Assembly: GCF_900102145.1 (NCBI RefSeq)
Contig: NZ_FNBC01000006.1
Location: 17,669-81,668, forward strand
Source: Thermus arciformis
GTDB taxonomy: Bacteria; Deinococcota; Deinococci; Deinococcales; Thermaceae
Length of the DNA stretch: 64,000 nt
Reading direction: 5' to 3'
Below, piece after piece: positions 1 through 8,185 of this stretch. The notes under the pieces were generated by a model. The model ran no database searches and had not been told where the DNA came from. It worked only from the letters and a program-made list of their open reading frames with translations. The position numbers were made by a program, and so were the translations under genes. The number at the start of each line of letters is the position of its first letter. Positions within the stretch are counted from its first letter, which is position 1.

Positions 1-1
1 G

Positions 2-514
2 CGGCTTCTCGCCTACTCCTCCATCGCCCACGCCGGGTACATGGCCCTCGCCCTCTACACCGGGAACGCCCAGGCCCTGGGCTTCTACCTCCTCACCTAC
101 GTCCTGGCCACGGGGCTCGCCTTCGCCGTCCTCTCGGAGATCTCCCCCGACCGGGTGCCCCTGGAGCGCCTCAAGGGCCTCTTCCACCGGGACCCCCTCC
201 TGGGCCTCGCCCTCTTCGTGGCCGCCCTTTCCCTCCTGGGCCTGCCGCCTTTGGCGGGGTTTTGGGGGAAGTACCTGGTCTTCGCCGAGGCCGCCAAGGC
301 GGGGCAGTGGGGGCTATTGGTCCTGGCCCTGGTCACCAGCGCGGTGAGCGCCTACTACTACCTGGCCCTGGGGCTTGCCGTCTTCGGGCGGGGAGAGGCC
401 GAGGCCAGGCCCCGCCCCCTGGCCCGGGGTGTGGCCCTCCTGGCGGCCCTCCTCCTTCTCCTCCTCGGCCTCCTGCCGGGAAGCGTCCTCCCCGCCTTGG
501 CCCAGGGGGGCTAA
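2..514 (+). CDS. nqo14: NADH-quinone oxidoreductase subunit N (Nqo14), 3' part
   Basis: Last 170 residues of the NuoN/Nqo14 antiporter-like subunit of respiratory complex I; the window cuts off the 5' part. The frame is open from base 2. It shows the family signature at the start of the fragment (AYSSIAHAGYM) and the later GLPPLAGFWGKY helix with its conserved lysine. At least four hydrophobic membrane segments are visible, the last running into the C-terminus. The subunit sits in the cytoplasmic membrane arm and takes part in proton pumping coupled to quinone reduction. In Thermus it is the last gene of the nqo operon, which fits the strong GC hairpin just after the stop. Family assignment is secure; gene numbering follows Thermus usage. 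Confidence 0.93.
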   Translation, partial: RLLAYSSIAHAGYMALALYTGNAQALGFYLLTYVLATGLAFAVLSEISPDRVPLERLKGLFHRDPLLGLALFVAALSLLGLPPLAGFWGKYLVFAEAAKAGQWGLLVLALVTSAVSAYYYLALGLAVFGRGEAEARPRPLARGVALLAALLLLLLGLLPGSVLPALAQGG

Positions 515-532
515 CCCAAAAGGCTTCCGCTC

Positions 533-557
533 GGGGGCGGGGGAGTTCCCCGCCCCC
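533..557 (+). terminator. GC hairpin after nqo14
   Basis: A perfect 10-bp stem (GGGGGCGGGG with CCCCGCCCCC) with a five-base loop lies 19 bases after the nqo14 stop. Only a weak T-run follows (CTTGT). Its place suggests the end of the nqo transcript. Confidence 0.55.
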
Positions 558-601
558 CTTGTCCTCCGGAGGCCGGGAGGCCTAAAGTGGGGACAGGACC
601 C

Positions 602-982
602 ATGGAAGACCCTCTGGCCCGCCTCCCCAAGGCCCTTTTGCACAAGGACCCCCTGGCCTACGTGCGCCTCGGGGCCGAGGCTTGGCGCCGGGAGCTTCGG
701 GGAAGCTGGCTCTTGGGTGTGGCGAGCGGCTTCCTTTGGCCCGAGGCCCCGCCCCCCAAGGACCCGGAGGCCCTCTTCCGCCGCATGGAGGGCGCCTGGC
801 AGGAGGCGGAGGCCTACTTTTGGGAGACGGGCCTGGACTTTCCCCTCCTGGTGAGCGAGTGGGCCCGGGAGGCCCTGGAGCCCCTCCTCCACCGCAAGCG
901 CCTCCCCCCCTACCCCTCCTTGCGCGGGGCCTTCGCGCGGGGCCTCGCCCTGGGAAGGCGGGTCCGCGGGGGGCTCCCCTAG
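602..982 (+). CDS. hypothetical protein, 126 aa
   Basis: I do not recognise this protein. It is charged and rich in Leu, Arg and Trp, with no signal peptide, membrane segment or cysteine motif. It looks like a small soluble helical protein (for example AYVRLGAEAWRRELRG near residue 15). The frame is also open from a GTG at 587, but the ATG at 602 is preferred because nothing upstream of the GTG looks like a ribosome site. The gene follows the nqo14 hairpin and its last 4 bases overlap the end of the opposing arginase gene. Strong third-position GC supports real coding. Confidence 0.55.
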   Translation: MEDPLARLPKALLHKDPLAYVRLGAEAWRRELRGSWLLGVASGFLWPEAPPPKDPEALFRRMEGAWQEAEAYFWETGLDFPLLVSEWAREALEPLLHRKRLPPYPSLRGAFARGLALGRRVRGGLP

Positions 983-1842
983 AGGATCCGCTTGCCAAGA
1001 AGGCTTAAGGCCAGGCCCACCATCATCTCCGCCGTGCGGTTCTTCTCGTCCAGGATGGGGTTCACCTCCACCAGGTCCAGGCTTTGCACCCTCCCCGAAT
1101 GGGCCAGAACCTCCATGAGGAGGTGGGCCTCCCGGTAGGTGAGCCCCCCGGGCACCGGGGTGCCCACCCCGGGGGCCAGGGCGGGGTCCAGGACGTCCGC
1201 GTCCAGGGAGACGTGGAGGGGAAGCCCCTCCAGGTAGGCCAGGGTCTCCTCGGCGATGCGGGCCATCCCCAGGCGGTCCACCTCGTGCATGGTGTACACC
1301 CGGACCCCCATCTCCTTGAGGAGGCGCTTTTCCCCGGGGTCCAGGCTCCGCACCCCGATGAGGACCACGTCCTTGGGGTCCACCGCCTGGAAGGCCTCGG
1401 TGAGCCGCGGGTGGCCCAGGCCGCAAAGCACCGCCAGGGGCATGCCGTGGATGTTGCCGGAGGGGCTCGTCTCGGGGGTGTTGAAGTCCGCGTGGGCGTC
1501 CACCCAGATGACCCCGATCCGCCCCCGGGCCACCCCGGAAACCGAGCCCATGGAAAGGGAGTGGTCCCCCCCGAGGACGATGGGGAAGACCCCCTCAAGC
1601 CCCCTAAGCCGGTCCCGGAGTTCCAGGGCCGCCTGGCGGATCTCCTCCAGGTAGGGGCCCTTCCGCTTCCTCAGGGTCTCGGCCAGGGGCACCCGCACGT
1701 CTCCCAGGTCCTCCACGGCCAGGCCCAAGGCCTCGAGCTCCTCCAGAAGCCGGGCGTAGCGGAGGGCGGAGGGCCCCATGTCCACGCCCCGCCTTCCCGC
1801 CCCAAGGTCCATGGGCAAGCCCAAGACGGCCACGCGCTCCAT
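979..1842 (-). CDS. rocF: Arginase
   Basis: Arginase of the ureohydrolase family, 287 residues, hydrolysing L-arginine to ornithine and urea with a binuclear Mn centre. The metal motifs are all present: GGDHS at 91-95 (His94), DAHADFN at 115-121 (Asp115, His117, Asp119) and SLDADVLDP at 212-220 (Asp214, Asp216). The third is usually SxDVD; the Ala is conservative. The stretch SPSGNIHGMP after the second motif is typical of arginase rather than agmatinase. A -10 box (TACCCT) ends 7 nt before the ATG. The gene stands alone, divergent from yceD. Confidence 0.9.
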   Translation of the reverse strand: MERVAVLGLPMDLGAGRRGVDMGPSALRYARLLEELEALGLAVEDLGDVRVPLAETLRKRKGPYLEEIRQAALELRDRLRGLEGVFPIVLGGDHSLSMGSVSGVARGRIGVIWVDAHADFNTPETSPSGNIHGMPLAVLCGLGHPRLTEAFQAVDPKDVVLIGVRSLDPGEKRLLKEMGVRVYTMHEVDRLGMARIAEETLAYLEGLPLHVSLDADVLDPALAPGVGTPVPGGLTYREAHLLMEVLAHSGRVQSLDLVEVNPILDEKNRTAEMMVGLALSLLGKRIL

Positions 1843-1849
1843 GGCCCAG

Positions 1850-1855
1850 AGGGTA
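1850..1855 (-). promoter_or_regulatory. -10 box of arginase gene
   Basis: On the minus strand TACCCT ends 7 nt before the arginase ATG, the spacing of a leaderless transcript. No convincing -35 was seen. Confidence 0.45.
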
Positions 1856-1916
1856 CCAGAAAGCCCTATGCGTTGCTCGGGAAGTTTATGCCCTAGGAAG
1901 GGCGGGCCTTCCGCGC

Positions 1917-1922
1917 TATACT
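1917..1922 (+). promoter_or_regulatory. -10 box of yceD (leaderless)
   Basis: TATACT ends 7 nt before the yceD ATG, so the transcript probably begins at or next to the start codon. Confidence 0.6.
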
Positions 1923-1929
1923 CATAAGG

Positions 1930-2466
1930 ATGGACTACGCCAAGGTGACGAGGATCAACCTGGCCCGGCTTCTAAAGGAGGGGGGAACCGCCCGCGCCTC
2001 CGGGGTGGTGGAGGAGGCCTTCTGGGTGGGGGAGGAGCGGTTTCCCCTAGAAGGGGAGGCCTCCTGGAAGGTGGCCGTCTCCTCCGTGGGGGGGAACGAG
2101 TACTGGCTTTCCGGGGAGGTGGAGGGGGTGGTGTACATGGAGTGCCGCCGCTGCCTGAAGCCCACCCCCACCCCCGTGCACGCCCACTTCCAGCACATGC
2201 TCCGGTACGAGCAGGGCCTCGAGGGGGTGGTCTTCCACGAGGAGGACGAGGACGAGTACTACGCCTTCGGGGAGCCCGACTTGGACCTCCTCCCCTTCCT
2301 CACCGAGGCCTTCGTGACGGAGATGCCCTACACCGTGCTCTGCGAGGAGGGGTGCAAGGGGCTTTGCCCGGTGTGCGGCGCGGACCGCAACCTGGTGGAC
2401 TGCGGCCACGAGGCGGAAACCCCACACCCCTTCCAGGCCCTTAAGGACCTCCTTCCGGAACTCTAG
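1930..2466 (+). CDS. yceD: YceD/DUF177 family protein
   Basis: Protein of 178 residues of the DUF177 (YceD) family, linked to 23S rRNA accumulation and almost always encoded just before the L32 gene, as here. The middle has a CRRCLKP motif near residue 75 and the C-terminal part has [13 protein letters not shown], a cysteine pair pattern typical of the bacterial members. The protein is acidic around residues 100-120 (EEDEDEYY). The start ATG at 1930 is 7 nt behind TATACT, so it is probably translated from a leaderless mRNA. rpmF follows after 59 bases with its own possible promoter. Confidence 0.85.
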   Translation: MDYAKVTRINLARLLKEGGTARASGVVEEAFWVGEERFPLEGEASWKVAVSSVGGNEYWLSGEVEGVVYMECRRCLKPTPTPVHAHFQHMLRYEQGLEGVVFHEEDEDEYYAFGEPDLDLLPFLTEAFVTEMPYTVLCEEGCKGLCPVCGADRNLVDCGHEAETPHPFQALKDLLPEL

Positions 2467-2475
2467 GGCTTCTGC

Positions 2476-2481
2476 TATACT
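2476..2481 (+). promoter_or_regulatory. possible -10 box of rpmF
   Basis: TATACT lies 44 bases before the rpmF ATG, within the yceD-rpmF gap. Unlike its neighbours, rpmF would then have a leader and a good ribosome site (GGAGG at about 2515-2519). Confidence 0.4.
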
Positions 2482-2525
2482 ACCAGGGGTTTAGCGGGGC
2501 AAGCCCCCCGCGCGGAGGATGGGAG

Positions 2526-2708
2526 ATGGCCAAGCACCCTGTACCGAAGAAAAAGACCTCTAAGGCGCGGCGCGACGCCCGCAGGAGCCACCACGCCCTC
2601 ACCCCCCCCACCCTGGTCCCCTGCCCCGAGTGCAAGGCGATGCGCCCCCCCCACACCGTCTGCCCGGAGTGCGGCTACTACGACGGGCGCAAGGTGCTGG
2701 AAGTCTAG
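2526..2708 (+). CDS. rpmF: 50S ribosomal protein L32
   Basis: Ribosomal protein bL32, 60 residues. The basic N-terminus ([20 protein letters not shown]) is typical, and a zinc ribbon is intact with Cys33, Cys36, Cys46 and Cys49. It is a structural component of the large ribosomal subunit. The gene follows yceD and precedes the fatty acid genes, a common bacterial arrangement, but here a strong terminator separates it from fabH. A clear Shine-Dalgarno GGAGG supports the ATG at 2526. Confidence 0.97.
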   Translation: MAKHPVPKKKTSKARRDARRSHHALTPPTLVPCPECKAMRPPHTVCPECGYYDGRKVLEV

Positions 2709-2726
2709 ACCGGGTCAAGACTCCGG

Positions 2727-2756
2727 GGCCCCGCACCCCGGGGCCTCAGCTTTTTT
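2727..2756 (+). terminator. Intrinsic terminator after rpmF
   Basis: Stem GGCCCCG/CGGGGCC with loop CACCC, then after five bases a run of six T. It is the most classical rho-independent terminator in the window and separates yceD-rpmF from the fab cluster. Confidence 0.85.
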
Positions 2757-2769
2757 CACTCCTGAAGGA

Positions 2770-2775
2770 TATAGT
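2770..2775 (+). promoter_or_regulatory. -10 box of the fab cluster
   Basis: TATAGT stands 24 bases before the fabH ATG, leaving a short leader that carries the Shine-Dalgarno GGGAGGT at about 2789-2795. Confidence 0.5.
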
Positions 2776-2799
2776 GAAGGCCATGACGGGAGGTCGGCC

Positions 2800-3768
2800 A
2801 TGAGCGGCATCCTGGCCCTTGGGGCCTACGTGCCCCAAAGGGTCATGAAAAACGAGGAGTTTGAGGCCTACCTGGACACCTCCGACGAGTGGATCGTCAC
2901 CCGCACCGGGATCCGGGAACGGCGCATCGCCGCGGAGGACGAGTACACCTCGGACCTGGCCTTTAGAGCGGTGGAGGACCTCCTAAGGAGGCACCCCGGG
3001 GCCCTCGAGGGGGTGGACGGGGTCATCGTGGCCACCAACACCCCGGACGCCCTCTTCCCCGACACCGCCGCCCTGGTGCAGGCCCGCTTCGGCCTCCAGG
3101 CCTTCGCCTACGACCTCCTCGCGGGCTGCCCCGGGTGGATCTACGCCCTGGCCCAGGCCCACGCCCTGGTGGAGGCGGGGCTTGCCCGCAAGGTGCTGGT
3201 GGTGGGGGCGGAGGCCCTTTCCAAGATCCTGGACTGGAACGACCGGGCCACCGCCGTCCTCTTCGGGGACGGGGGCGGGGCGGCCGTGGTGGGAAGGGTC
3301 AGGGAGGGGTTTGGCTTTAAGTCCTTCGTCCTAGGGGCGGACGGCACGGGGGGCAAGGAGCTCTACCACGCCTGCGTGGCCCCTCGCTTGCCCGACGGCA
3401 CCTCCATGGAAAGGCGCCTCTACATGAACGGGCGGGAGGTCTTCAAGTTCGCCGTGCGGGTGATGAACACCGCCACCCTCGAGGCCATAGAGAAGGCGGG
3501 CCTCACCCCCGAGAAGATCCGCCTCTTCGTCCCCCACCAGGCGAACCTCAGGATCATTGACGCCGCCCGGGAGCGCCTGGGCCTTCCCTGGGAAAGGGTG
3601 GCGGTGAACGTGGACCGCTACGGCAACACCTCCACGGCCTCCATCCCCTTGGCCCTCAAGGAGGCGGTGGACGCGGGCCGGATCCGGGAGGGGGACCACG
3701 TCCTTCTGGTCTCCTTCGGGGCGGGGCTCACCTGGGCCGCCGCCGTCCTCACCTGGGGGGGGGCCTGA
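2800..3768 (+). CDS. fabH: Beta-ketoacyl-ACP synthase III
   Basis: FabH, 322 residues, joins acetyl-CoA (or a branched primer such as isobutyryl-CoA) to malonyl-ACP to start type II fatty acid synthesis in the cytoplasm. The catalytic triad is visible: Cys110 (LAGCPGW), His246 (VPHQAN) and Asn276 (RYGNTSTA). Length matches the family. It is the first gene of the fab cluster; a Shine-Dalgarno GGGAGGT precedes the ATG. Its stop codon overlaps the fabD start in TGATG, so the two are translationally coupled. Thermus membranes are rich in iso- and anteiso-branched fatty acids, so branched primers are likely. Confidence 0.96.
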   Translation: MSGILALGAYVPQRVMKNEEFEAYLDTSDEWIVTRTGIRERRIAAEDEYTSDLAFRAVEDLLRRHPGALEGVDGVIVATNTPDALFPDTAALVQARFGLQAFAYDLLAGCPGWIYALAQAHALVEAGLARKVLVVGAEALSKILDWNDRATAVLFGDGGGAAVVGRVREGFGFKSFVLGADGTGGKELYHACVAPRLPDGTSMERRLYMNGREVFKFAVRVMNTATLEAIEKAGLTPEKIRLFVPHQANLRIIDAARERLGLPWERVAVNVDRYGNTSTASIPLALKEAVDAGRIREGDHVLLVSFGAGLTWAAAVLTWGGA

Positions 3769-4685
3769 TGTACGCCGCCCTCTTCCCCGGGCAGGGCTCC
3801 CACCGGGTGGGGATGGGCAGGGCCCTCTACGAGGCCTCCCCCGCCGCCAAGGAGGTCCTGGACCGGGCCGAGGCCGCCCTACCCGGCCTCCTCAAGCTCA
3901 TGTGGGAGGGCCCCGAGGAGGCCCTGACCCTCACGGAGAACCAGCAGCCCGCCCTCCTCGCCGCAGGCTACGCCGCCTACCGGGCCTTTTTGGAGGCGGG
4001 GGGAAAGCCCCCCGCCCTCGCCGCCGGGCACTCCTTAGGGGAGTGGACGGCCCACGTGGCCGCGGGCACCCTGGAGCTGGAAGACGCCCTAAGGCTCGTG
4101 CGCCTCAGGGGCAGGTACATGCAGGAGGCCGTCCCCGTGGGGGAGGGGGCCATGGCCGCCGTCTTGAAGCTTCCCCTGGAGGAGGTCCAAAAGGCTTTGG
4201 AGGGCCTTAAGGGGGTGGAGGTCGCCAACCTCAACGCCCCGGAGCAGACGGTGATCTCCGGGAGGAAGGAGGCGGTGGAGGAGGCGGCGGAAAGGCTCAA
4301 GGAGAGGCGGGCCCGGGTGGTCTTCCTCCCCGTCTCCGCCCCCTTCCACTCCTCCCTCATGGCCCCCGCGCGAAAGCGGCTGGCCGAGGACCTGGCCCAG
4401 GTTCCCCTGAAAAGGCCCCGCTTCCCCGTCTACTCCAACGTCACCGCGAGGCCCGAGGAGGACCCGGAGCGGATCCGGGCGCTTCTCCTGGAGCAGATCA
4501 CCGCCCCGGTGCGCTGGGTGGAGGTCCTAAGGGACATGGAGGCGAGGGGCGTCAAGCGCTTTTTGGAGTTCGGAAGCGGGGAGGTGCTTAAGGGCCTCGT
4601 CCTCCGCACCCTGAAGGAGGCCCAGGCCCTAAGCGTCCAGGACCCGGAAAGCCTGAGGAAAGCCCTGGAGGTGGAAGATGCGTAA
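3768..4685 (+). CDS. fabD: Malonyl-CoA:ACP transacylase
   Basis: FabD, 305 residues, moves malonyl from CoA to acyl carrier protein. It begins with FPGQGS near the N-terminus and has the catalytic GHSLGEW with Ser89, and the second catalytic residue His194 in SAPFHSS. Start overlaps the fabH stop by one base and its stop lies 8 bases inside fabG, so fabH, fabD and fabG form one tightly coupled operon. Nothing is unusual in the sequence. Confidence 0.96.
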   Translation: MYAALFPGQGSHRVGMGRALYEASPAAKEVLDRAEAALPGLLKLMWEGPEEALTLTENQQPALLAAGYAAYRAFLEAGGKPPALAAGHSLGEWTAHVAAGTLELEDALRLVRLRGRYMQEAVPVGEGAMAAVLKLPLEEVQKALEGLKGVEVANLNAPEQTVISGRKEAVEEAAERLKERRARVVFLPVSAPFHSSLMAPARKRLAEDLAQVPLKRPRFPVYSNVTARPEEDPERIRALLLEQITAPVRWVEVLRDMEARGVKRFLEFGSGEVLKGLVLRTLKEAQALSVQDPESLRKALEVEDA

Positions 4686-5415
4686 GGCCCTCGTCACCGG
4701 AGCAAGCCGCGGCATCGGGCGGGCCATCGCCCTGAGGCTCGCGGAGGACGGCTTCGCCCTGGCCATCCACTACGGGAAGAACCGGGAGCAGGCGGAGGAG
4801 GTGGCGGAAGAGGCGAGGCGCCGGGGAAGCCCCCTGGTGGCGGTCCTCGGGGCGAACCTCCTGGAGGCCGAGGCGGCCACGGCCCTCGTCCACCAGGCGG
4901 CGGAGGCCTTAGGGGGCTTGGACACCCTGGTGAACAACGCCGGCATCACCCGGGACACCCTCCTCGTGCGCATGAAGGACGAGGACTGGGAGGCGGTCCT
5001 CGAGGCCAACCTCTCCGCCGCCTTCCGCACCACCCGGGAGGCGGTGAAGCTCATGATGAAGGCCCGCTTCGGCCGCATCGTGAACATCAGCAGCGTGGTG
5101 GGGATCCTGGGCAACCCCGGCCAGGCCAACTACGTGGCCTCCAAGGCGGGGCTCATCGGCTTCACCCGGGCGGTGGCCAAGGAGTACGCCCAGCGGGGGA
5201 TCACGGTGAACGCCGTGGCCCCGGGCTTCATTGAGACGGAGATGACGGAAAGGCTCCCCCAGGCGGTGAAGGAGGCCTACCTGAGGGAGATCCCCGCCGG
5301 GCGCTTCGGCCGCCCTGAGGAGGTGGCCGAGGCCGTGGCCTTCCTGGTTTCGGAGAGGGCGGGCTACATCACCGGCCAGACCCTCTGCGTGGACGGGGGG
5401 CTTACCCCCCACTGA
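4678..5415 (+). CDS. fabG: 3-oxoacyl-ACP reductase
   Basis: FabG, 245 residues, short-chain dehydrogenase that reduces 3-oxoacyl-ACP with NADPH. The nucleotide motif TGASRGIG is at 7-14, NNAG at 86-89, and the catalytic set is Ser139, Tyr152 and Lys156 (YVASK). The C-terminus ([17 protein letters not shown]) is typical of FabG. It overlaps fabD by 8 bases. The acyl carrier protein gene follows after 32 bases. Confidence 0.95.
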   Translation: MRKALVTGASRGIGRAIALRLAEDGFALAIHYGKNREQAEEVAEEARRRGSPLVAVLGANLLEAEAATALVHQAAEALGGLDTLVNNAGITRDTLLVRMKDEDWEAVLEANLSAAFRTTREAVKLMMKARFGRIVNISSVVGILGNPGQANYVASKAGLIGFTRAVAKEYAQRGITVNAVAPGFIETEMTERLPQAVKEAYLREIPAGRFGRPEEVAEAVAFLVSERAGYITGQTLCVDGGLTPH

Positions 5416-5423
5416 GGTCGTGC

Positions 5424-5429
5424 TAAAAT
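5424..5429 (+). promoter_or_regulatory. possible -10 box of acpP
   Basis: TAAAAT lies 18 bases before the acpP ATG and is followed by the Shine-Dalgarno GGGAGG at about 5436-5441. An extra promoter would help explain the high level of acyl carrier protein that cells need. Confidence 0.4.
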
Positions 5430-5447
5430 CCCCCCGGGAGGTTTTCC

Positions 5448-5690
5448 ATGACGGAGCAGGAGATCTTTGAGAAGGTGAAGGCGGTGATCGCGGACAAGCT
5501 CCAGGTGGAGCCGGAGAAGGTGAGCCTCGAGGCCCGCTTCGTTGAGGACCTCGGGGCCGACAGCCTGGACACCGTGGAGCTCATCATGGGCCTGGAGGAC
5601 GAGTTCGGCCTGGAGATCTCCGACGAGGAGGCCGAGAAGATCCGCACCGTCAAGGACGCGGTGGAGTACATCAAGGCCAAGCTGGGCTAG
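5448..5690 (+). CDS. acpP: Acyl carrier protein
   Basis: ACP, 80 residues, acidic four-helix carrier of the growing acyl chain. The phosphopantetheine site is Ser39 in [10 protein letters not shown]. Length and charge are normal. A Shine-Dalgarno and a TAAAAT box precede the ATG, so it may be transcribed both with fabG and on its own. fabF follows after an 89-base gap with its own promoter. Confidence 0.97.
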   Translation: MTEQEIFEKVKAVIADKLQVEPEKVSLEARFVEDLGADSLDTVELIMGLEDEFGLEISDEEAEKIRTVKDAVEYIKAKLG

Positions 5691-5767
5691 GGGGCCCCGG
5701 CAAGGGTACAAGGGGCTTGCGACGCGGATGGGGCGCGAAGGGCGCCCCGCCTTTCCCTTTTCCCGGG

Positions 5768-5773
5768 TATACT
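5768..5773 (+). promoter_or_regulatory. -10 box of fabF (leaderless)
   Basis: TATACT ends exactly 6 nt before the ATG at 5780. The frame is open further upstream to 5717, but this box shows the ATG at 5780 to be the start. Confidence 0.65.
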
Positions 5774-5779
5774 ACCCCC

Positions 5780-7006
5780 ATGCGACGCGTGGTGGTCACC
5801 GGCCTGGGCGCCCTCACCCCCATCGGCGTGGGGCAGGAGGCCTTCCACAAGGCCCAGCTTGCGGGCAAAAGCGGGGTCAGGCCCATCACCCGCTTTGACG
5901 CCTCGGCCCTCCCCGTGCGCATCGCCGCCGAGGTGGACGTGGACCCCGAGGCCTACATTGACAAAAGGGAGCTTAGGCGCCTGGACCGCTTCGTCCAGTA
6001 CGCCCTCATCGCCGCCCACCTGGCTCTGGAGGACGCGGGGCTTTCCCCGGAGGAGCTGGACCCGGAACGGGTGGGCACCCTGGTGGGCACGGGGATCGGG
6101 GGCATGGAGACCTGGGAGGCCCAGAGCAAGGTCTTCTTGGAGAGGGGCCCAAACCGCATCAGCCCCTTCTTCATCCCCATGATGATCGCCAACATGGCCT
6201 CGGCCCACATCGCCATGCGCTACGGCTTCATGGGGCCTTCCTCCACCGCCGTCACCGCCTGCGCCACCGGCTCGGACGCCCTGGGGCAGGCCCTGCGCAT
6301 GATCCAGCTCGGCGAGGCGGACGTCGTCCTCGCCGGGGGAACGGAGGCCGCCATCACCCCCATGGCCATCGGGGCCTTCGCGGTGATGCGGGCCCTTTCC
6401 ACCAGGAACGAGGAGCCCGAGAAGGCGAGCCGCCCCTTCACCCTAAGCCGGGACGGGTTCGTCATGGGGGAGGGGGCCGGGGTCTTGGTCCTGGAGGCGT
6501 ACGAGCACGCGAAGAAGCGGGGGGCCCGCATCTACGCCGAACTTGCGGGCTTTGGCCGGAGCGCCGATGCCCACCACATCACCGAGCCCCACCCCGAGGG
6601 GAAGGGTGCCGCCTTGGCCATGCGCCGGGCCCTGGAGGACGCCAAGGTGGCCCCGGAGCAGGTGGGCTACATCAACGCCCACGGCACCTCCACCCCCGTG
6701 GGGGACCGGGCGGAGGTCCTGGCCATCAAGCAGGTTTTCGGGGAGCACGCCAAAAGGCTCATGGTCTCCAGCACCAAGAGCATGACCGGCCACCTCCTGG
6801 GGGCGGCGGGGGGCATTGAGGCCATCGCCACGGTCCAGGCCCTCTACCACGGGGTCATCCCCCCCACCATCAACCTCGAGGACCCCGACCCCGAGCTGGA
6901 CCTGGACTTCGTCCCCGAGCCCCGGGAGGCCAGGGTGGACTACGCCCTCTCCAACTCCTTCGCCTTCGGCGGGCAAAACGCCGTCCTCCTCTTCAAGAGG
7001 GTCTAG
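5780..7006 (+). CDS. fabF: 3-oxoacyl-ACP synthase II
   Basis: FabF, 408 residues, elongates acyl-ACP with malonyl-ACP. The active-site Cys161 lies in TACATGSDA; the two histidines follow in NAHGTSTPVGD (near 301) and TGHLLGAAGG (near 338). Family members begin right at RRVVVTGLG, which agrees with the ATG at 5780; a longer frame from 5717 would add 21 low-complexity residues and is rejected. The TATACT box 6 nt before the ATG suggests a leaderless mRNA. The dNTPase gene starts directly after the stop codon. Confidence 0.95.
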   Translation: MRRVVVTGLGALTPIGVGQEAFHKAQLAGKSGVRPITRFDASALPVRIAAEVDVDPEAYIDKRELRRLDRFVQYALIAAHLALEDAGLSPEELDPERVGTLVGTGIGGMETWEAQSKVFLERGPNRISPFFIPMMIANMASAHIAMRYGFMGPSSTAVTACATGSDALGQALRMIQLGEADVVLAGGTEAAITPMAIGAFAVMRALSTRNEEPEKASRPFTLSRDGFVMGEGAGVLVLEAYEHAKKRGARIYAELAGFGRSADAHHITEPHPEGKGAALAMRRALEDAKVAPEQVGYINAHGTSTPVGDRAEVLAIKQVFGEHAKRLMVSSTKSMTGHLLGAAGGIEAIATVQALYHGVIPPTINLEDPDPELDLDFVPEPREARVDYALSNSFAFGGQNAVLLFKRV

Positions 7007-8137
7007 ATGCTTTTCCCCCGGGAAAGGCTTTTGGCGCTGGAGGCCGAGCGCCTCGCCCCCTACGCGCAAAAGGGCCTGGACACCTGGGGGCGCCACTACC
7101 CCGAGCCCGAGTCCCCCTACCGCACCCCCTACCAGAAGGACCGGGACCGGATCCTCCACACCACCGCCTTCCGCCGCTTGGAGTACAAGACCCAGGTCTT
7201 TCCCAACTGGGCGGGGGACTACTACCGCACCCGCCTCACCCACACCCTGGAGGTGGCCCAGGTCTCCCGGTCCATCGCCCGCGCCCTCGGCCTCAACGAG
7301 GACCTCACCGAGGCCATCGCCCTCTCCCACGACTTGGGCCACCCTCCCTTCGGCCACACGGGGGAGCACGTCCTGAACACCCTCATGCAGGACCACGGGG
7401 GGTTTGAGCACAACGCCCAGGCCCTAAGGATCCTCACCCACCTGGAAGTGCGCTACCCCGGCTTCCGCGGCCTCAACCTCACCTACGAGGTCCTGGAGGG
7501 GATCGCCACCCACGAGGCCGCCTACAGCCCGGGCTTCAAGCCCCTCTACGAGGGGCAGGGGACCCTCGAGGCCCAGGTGGTGGACCTCTCCGACGCCATC
7601 GCCTACGCCGCCCACGACCTGGACGACGGGCTACGAAGCGGCCTTTTGGCCCCGGGGGAGCTTTCCGAGGTGGCCTTTCTCCAGGCCCTGGCCCGGGAGG
7701 AGGGGCTGGACCTGGAAAGGCTCACGGAGCTCGGGCGGAGGGTTTTGGTGCGCCAGCTTCTGGGCTACCTCATCACCCAGGCCACCCTGGCCACCCACGA
7801 AAAGGTGGAGGCCGCCGGGGTCCAAAGCGCCGAGGCCGTGCGCCGCCACCCAAGCCGCCTCGCCGCCTTGGGGGAGGAGGCGGAAAAGGCCCTCAAGGCG
7901 CTCAAGGCCTTCCTCATGGAGCGTTTCTACCGCCACCCCGAGGTCCTCAGGGAAAGGCGCAAGGCGGAGGCGGTGCTGGAAGGCCTCTTCGCCGCCTACA
8001 CCCGCTACCCCGAGCTCCTTCCCCGGGAGGTGCAGGCCAAAATCCCCGAGGAGGGGCTAGAGCGGATAGTGTGCGACTACATCGCCGGGATGACGGACCG
8101 CTACGCCCTCGAGGCCTACCGCAGGCTCTCCCCCTGA
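7007..8137 (+). CDS. dgt: Deoxynucleoside triphosphate triphosphohydrolase
   Basis: HD-domain dGTPase-like enzyme, 376 residues. It removes triphosphate from deoxynucleoside triphosphates. The HD motifs are RLTHTLEVAQ near 74 and LSHDLGHPPFGHTGE near 106, followed by the metal-binding Asp in VVDLSDAIAYAAHD. T. thermophilus HB8 has a characterised hexameric homologue that acts on several dNTPs; this protein has the same length class. It starts immediately after fabF without a gap, so it is probably co-transcribed, although it has no clear link with lipid synthesis. Confidence 0.9.
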   Translation: MLFPRERLLALEAERLAPYAQKGLDTWGRHYPEPESPYRTPYQKDRDRILHTTAFRRLEYKTQVFPNWAGDYYRTRLTHTLEVAQVSRSIARALGLNEDLTEAIALSHDLGHPPFGHTGEHVLNTLMQDHGGFEHNAQALRILTHLEVRYPGFRGLNLTYEVLEGIATHEAAYSPGFKPLYEGQGTLEAQVVDLSDAIAYAAHDLDDGLRSGLLAPGELSEVAFLQALAREEGLDLERLTELGRRVLVRQLLGYLITQATLATHEKVEAAGVQSAEAVRRHPSRLAALGEEAEKALKALKAFLMERFYRHPEVLRERRKAEAVLEGLFAAYTRYPELLPREVQAKIPEEGLERIVCDYIAGMTDRYALEAYRRLSP

Positions 8138-8173
8138 GGGCGGCACGTTCCGGCGGGACGAAGGGAGGCGGGG

Positions 8174-8179
8174 TAGACT
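8174..8179 (+). promoter_or_regulatory. -10 box of lysN (leaderless, decides start)
   Basis: TAGACT abuts an in-frame ATG at 8180 but ends 6 nt before the GTG at 8186. The 6-nt spacing seen at other genes here favours the GTG. Confidence 0.55.
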
Positions 8180-8185
8180 ATGGGG

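Noticed and set aside
314..1426. Minus-strand frame of 370 codons over nqo14 and the arginase start region
   Set aside because: Pro/Gly/Arg-rich, out of frame with arginase and antisense to nqo14; a GC-rich shadow.
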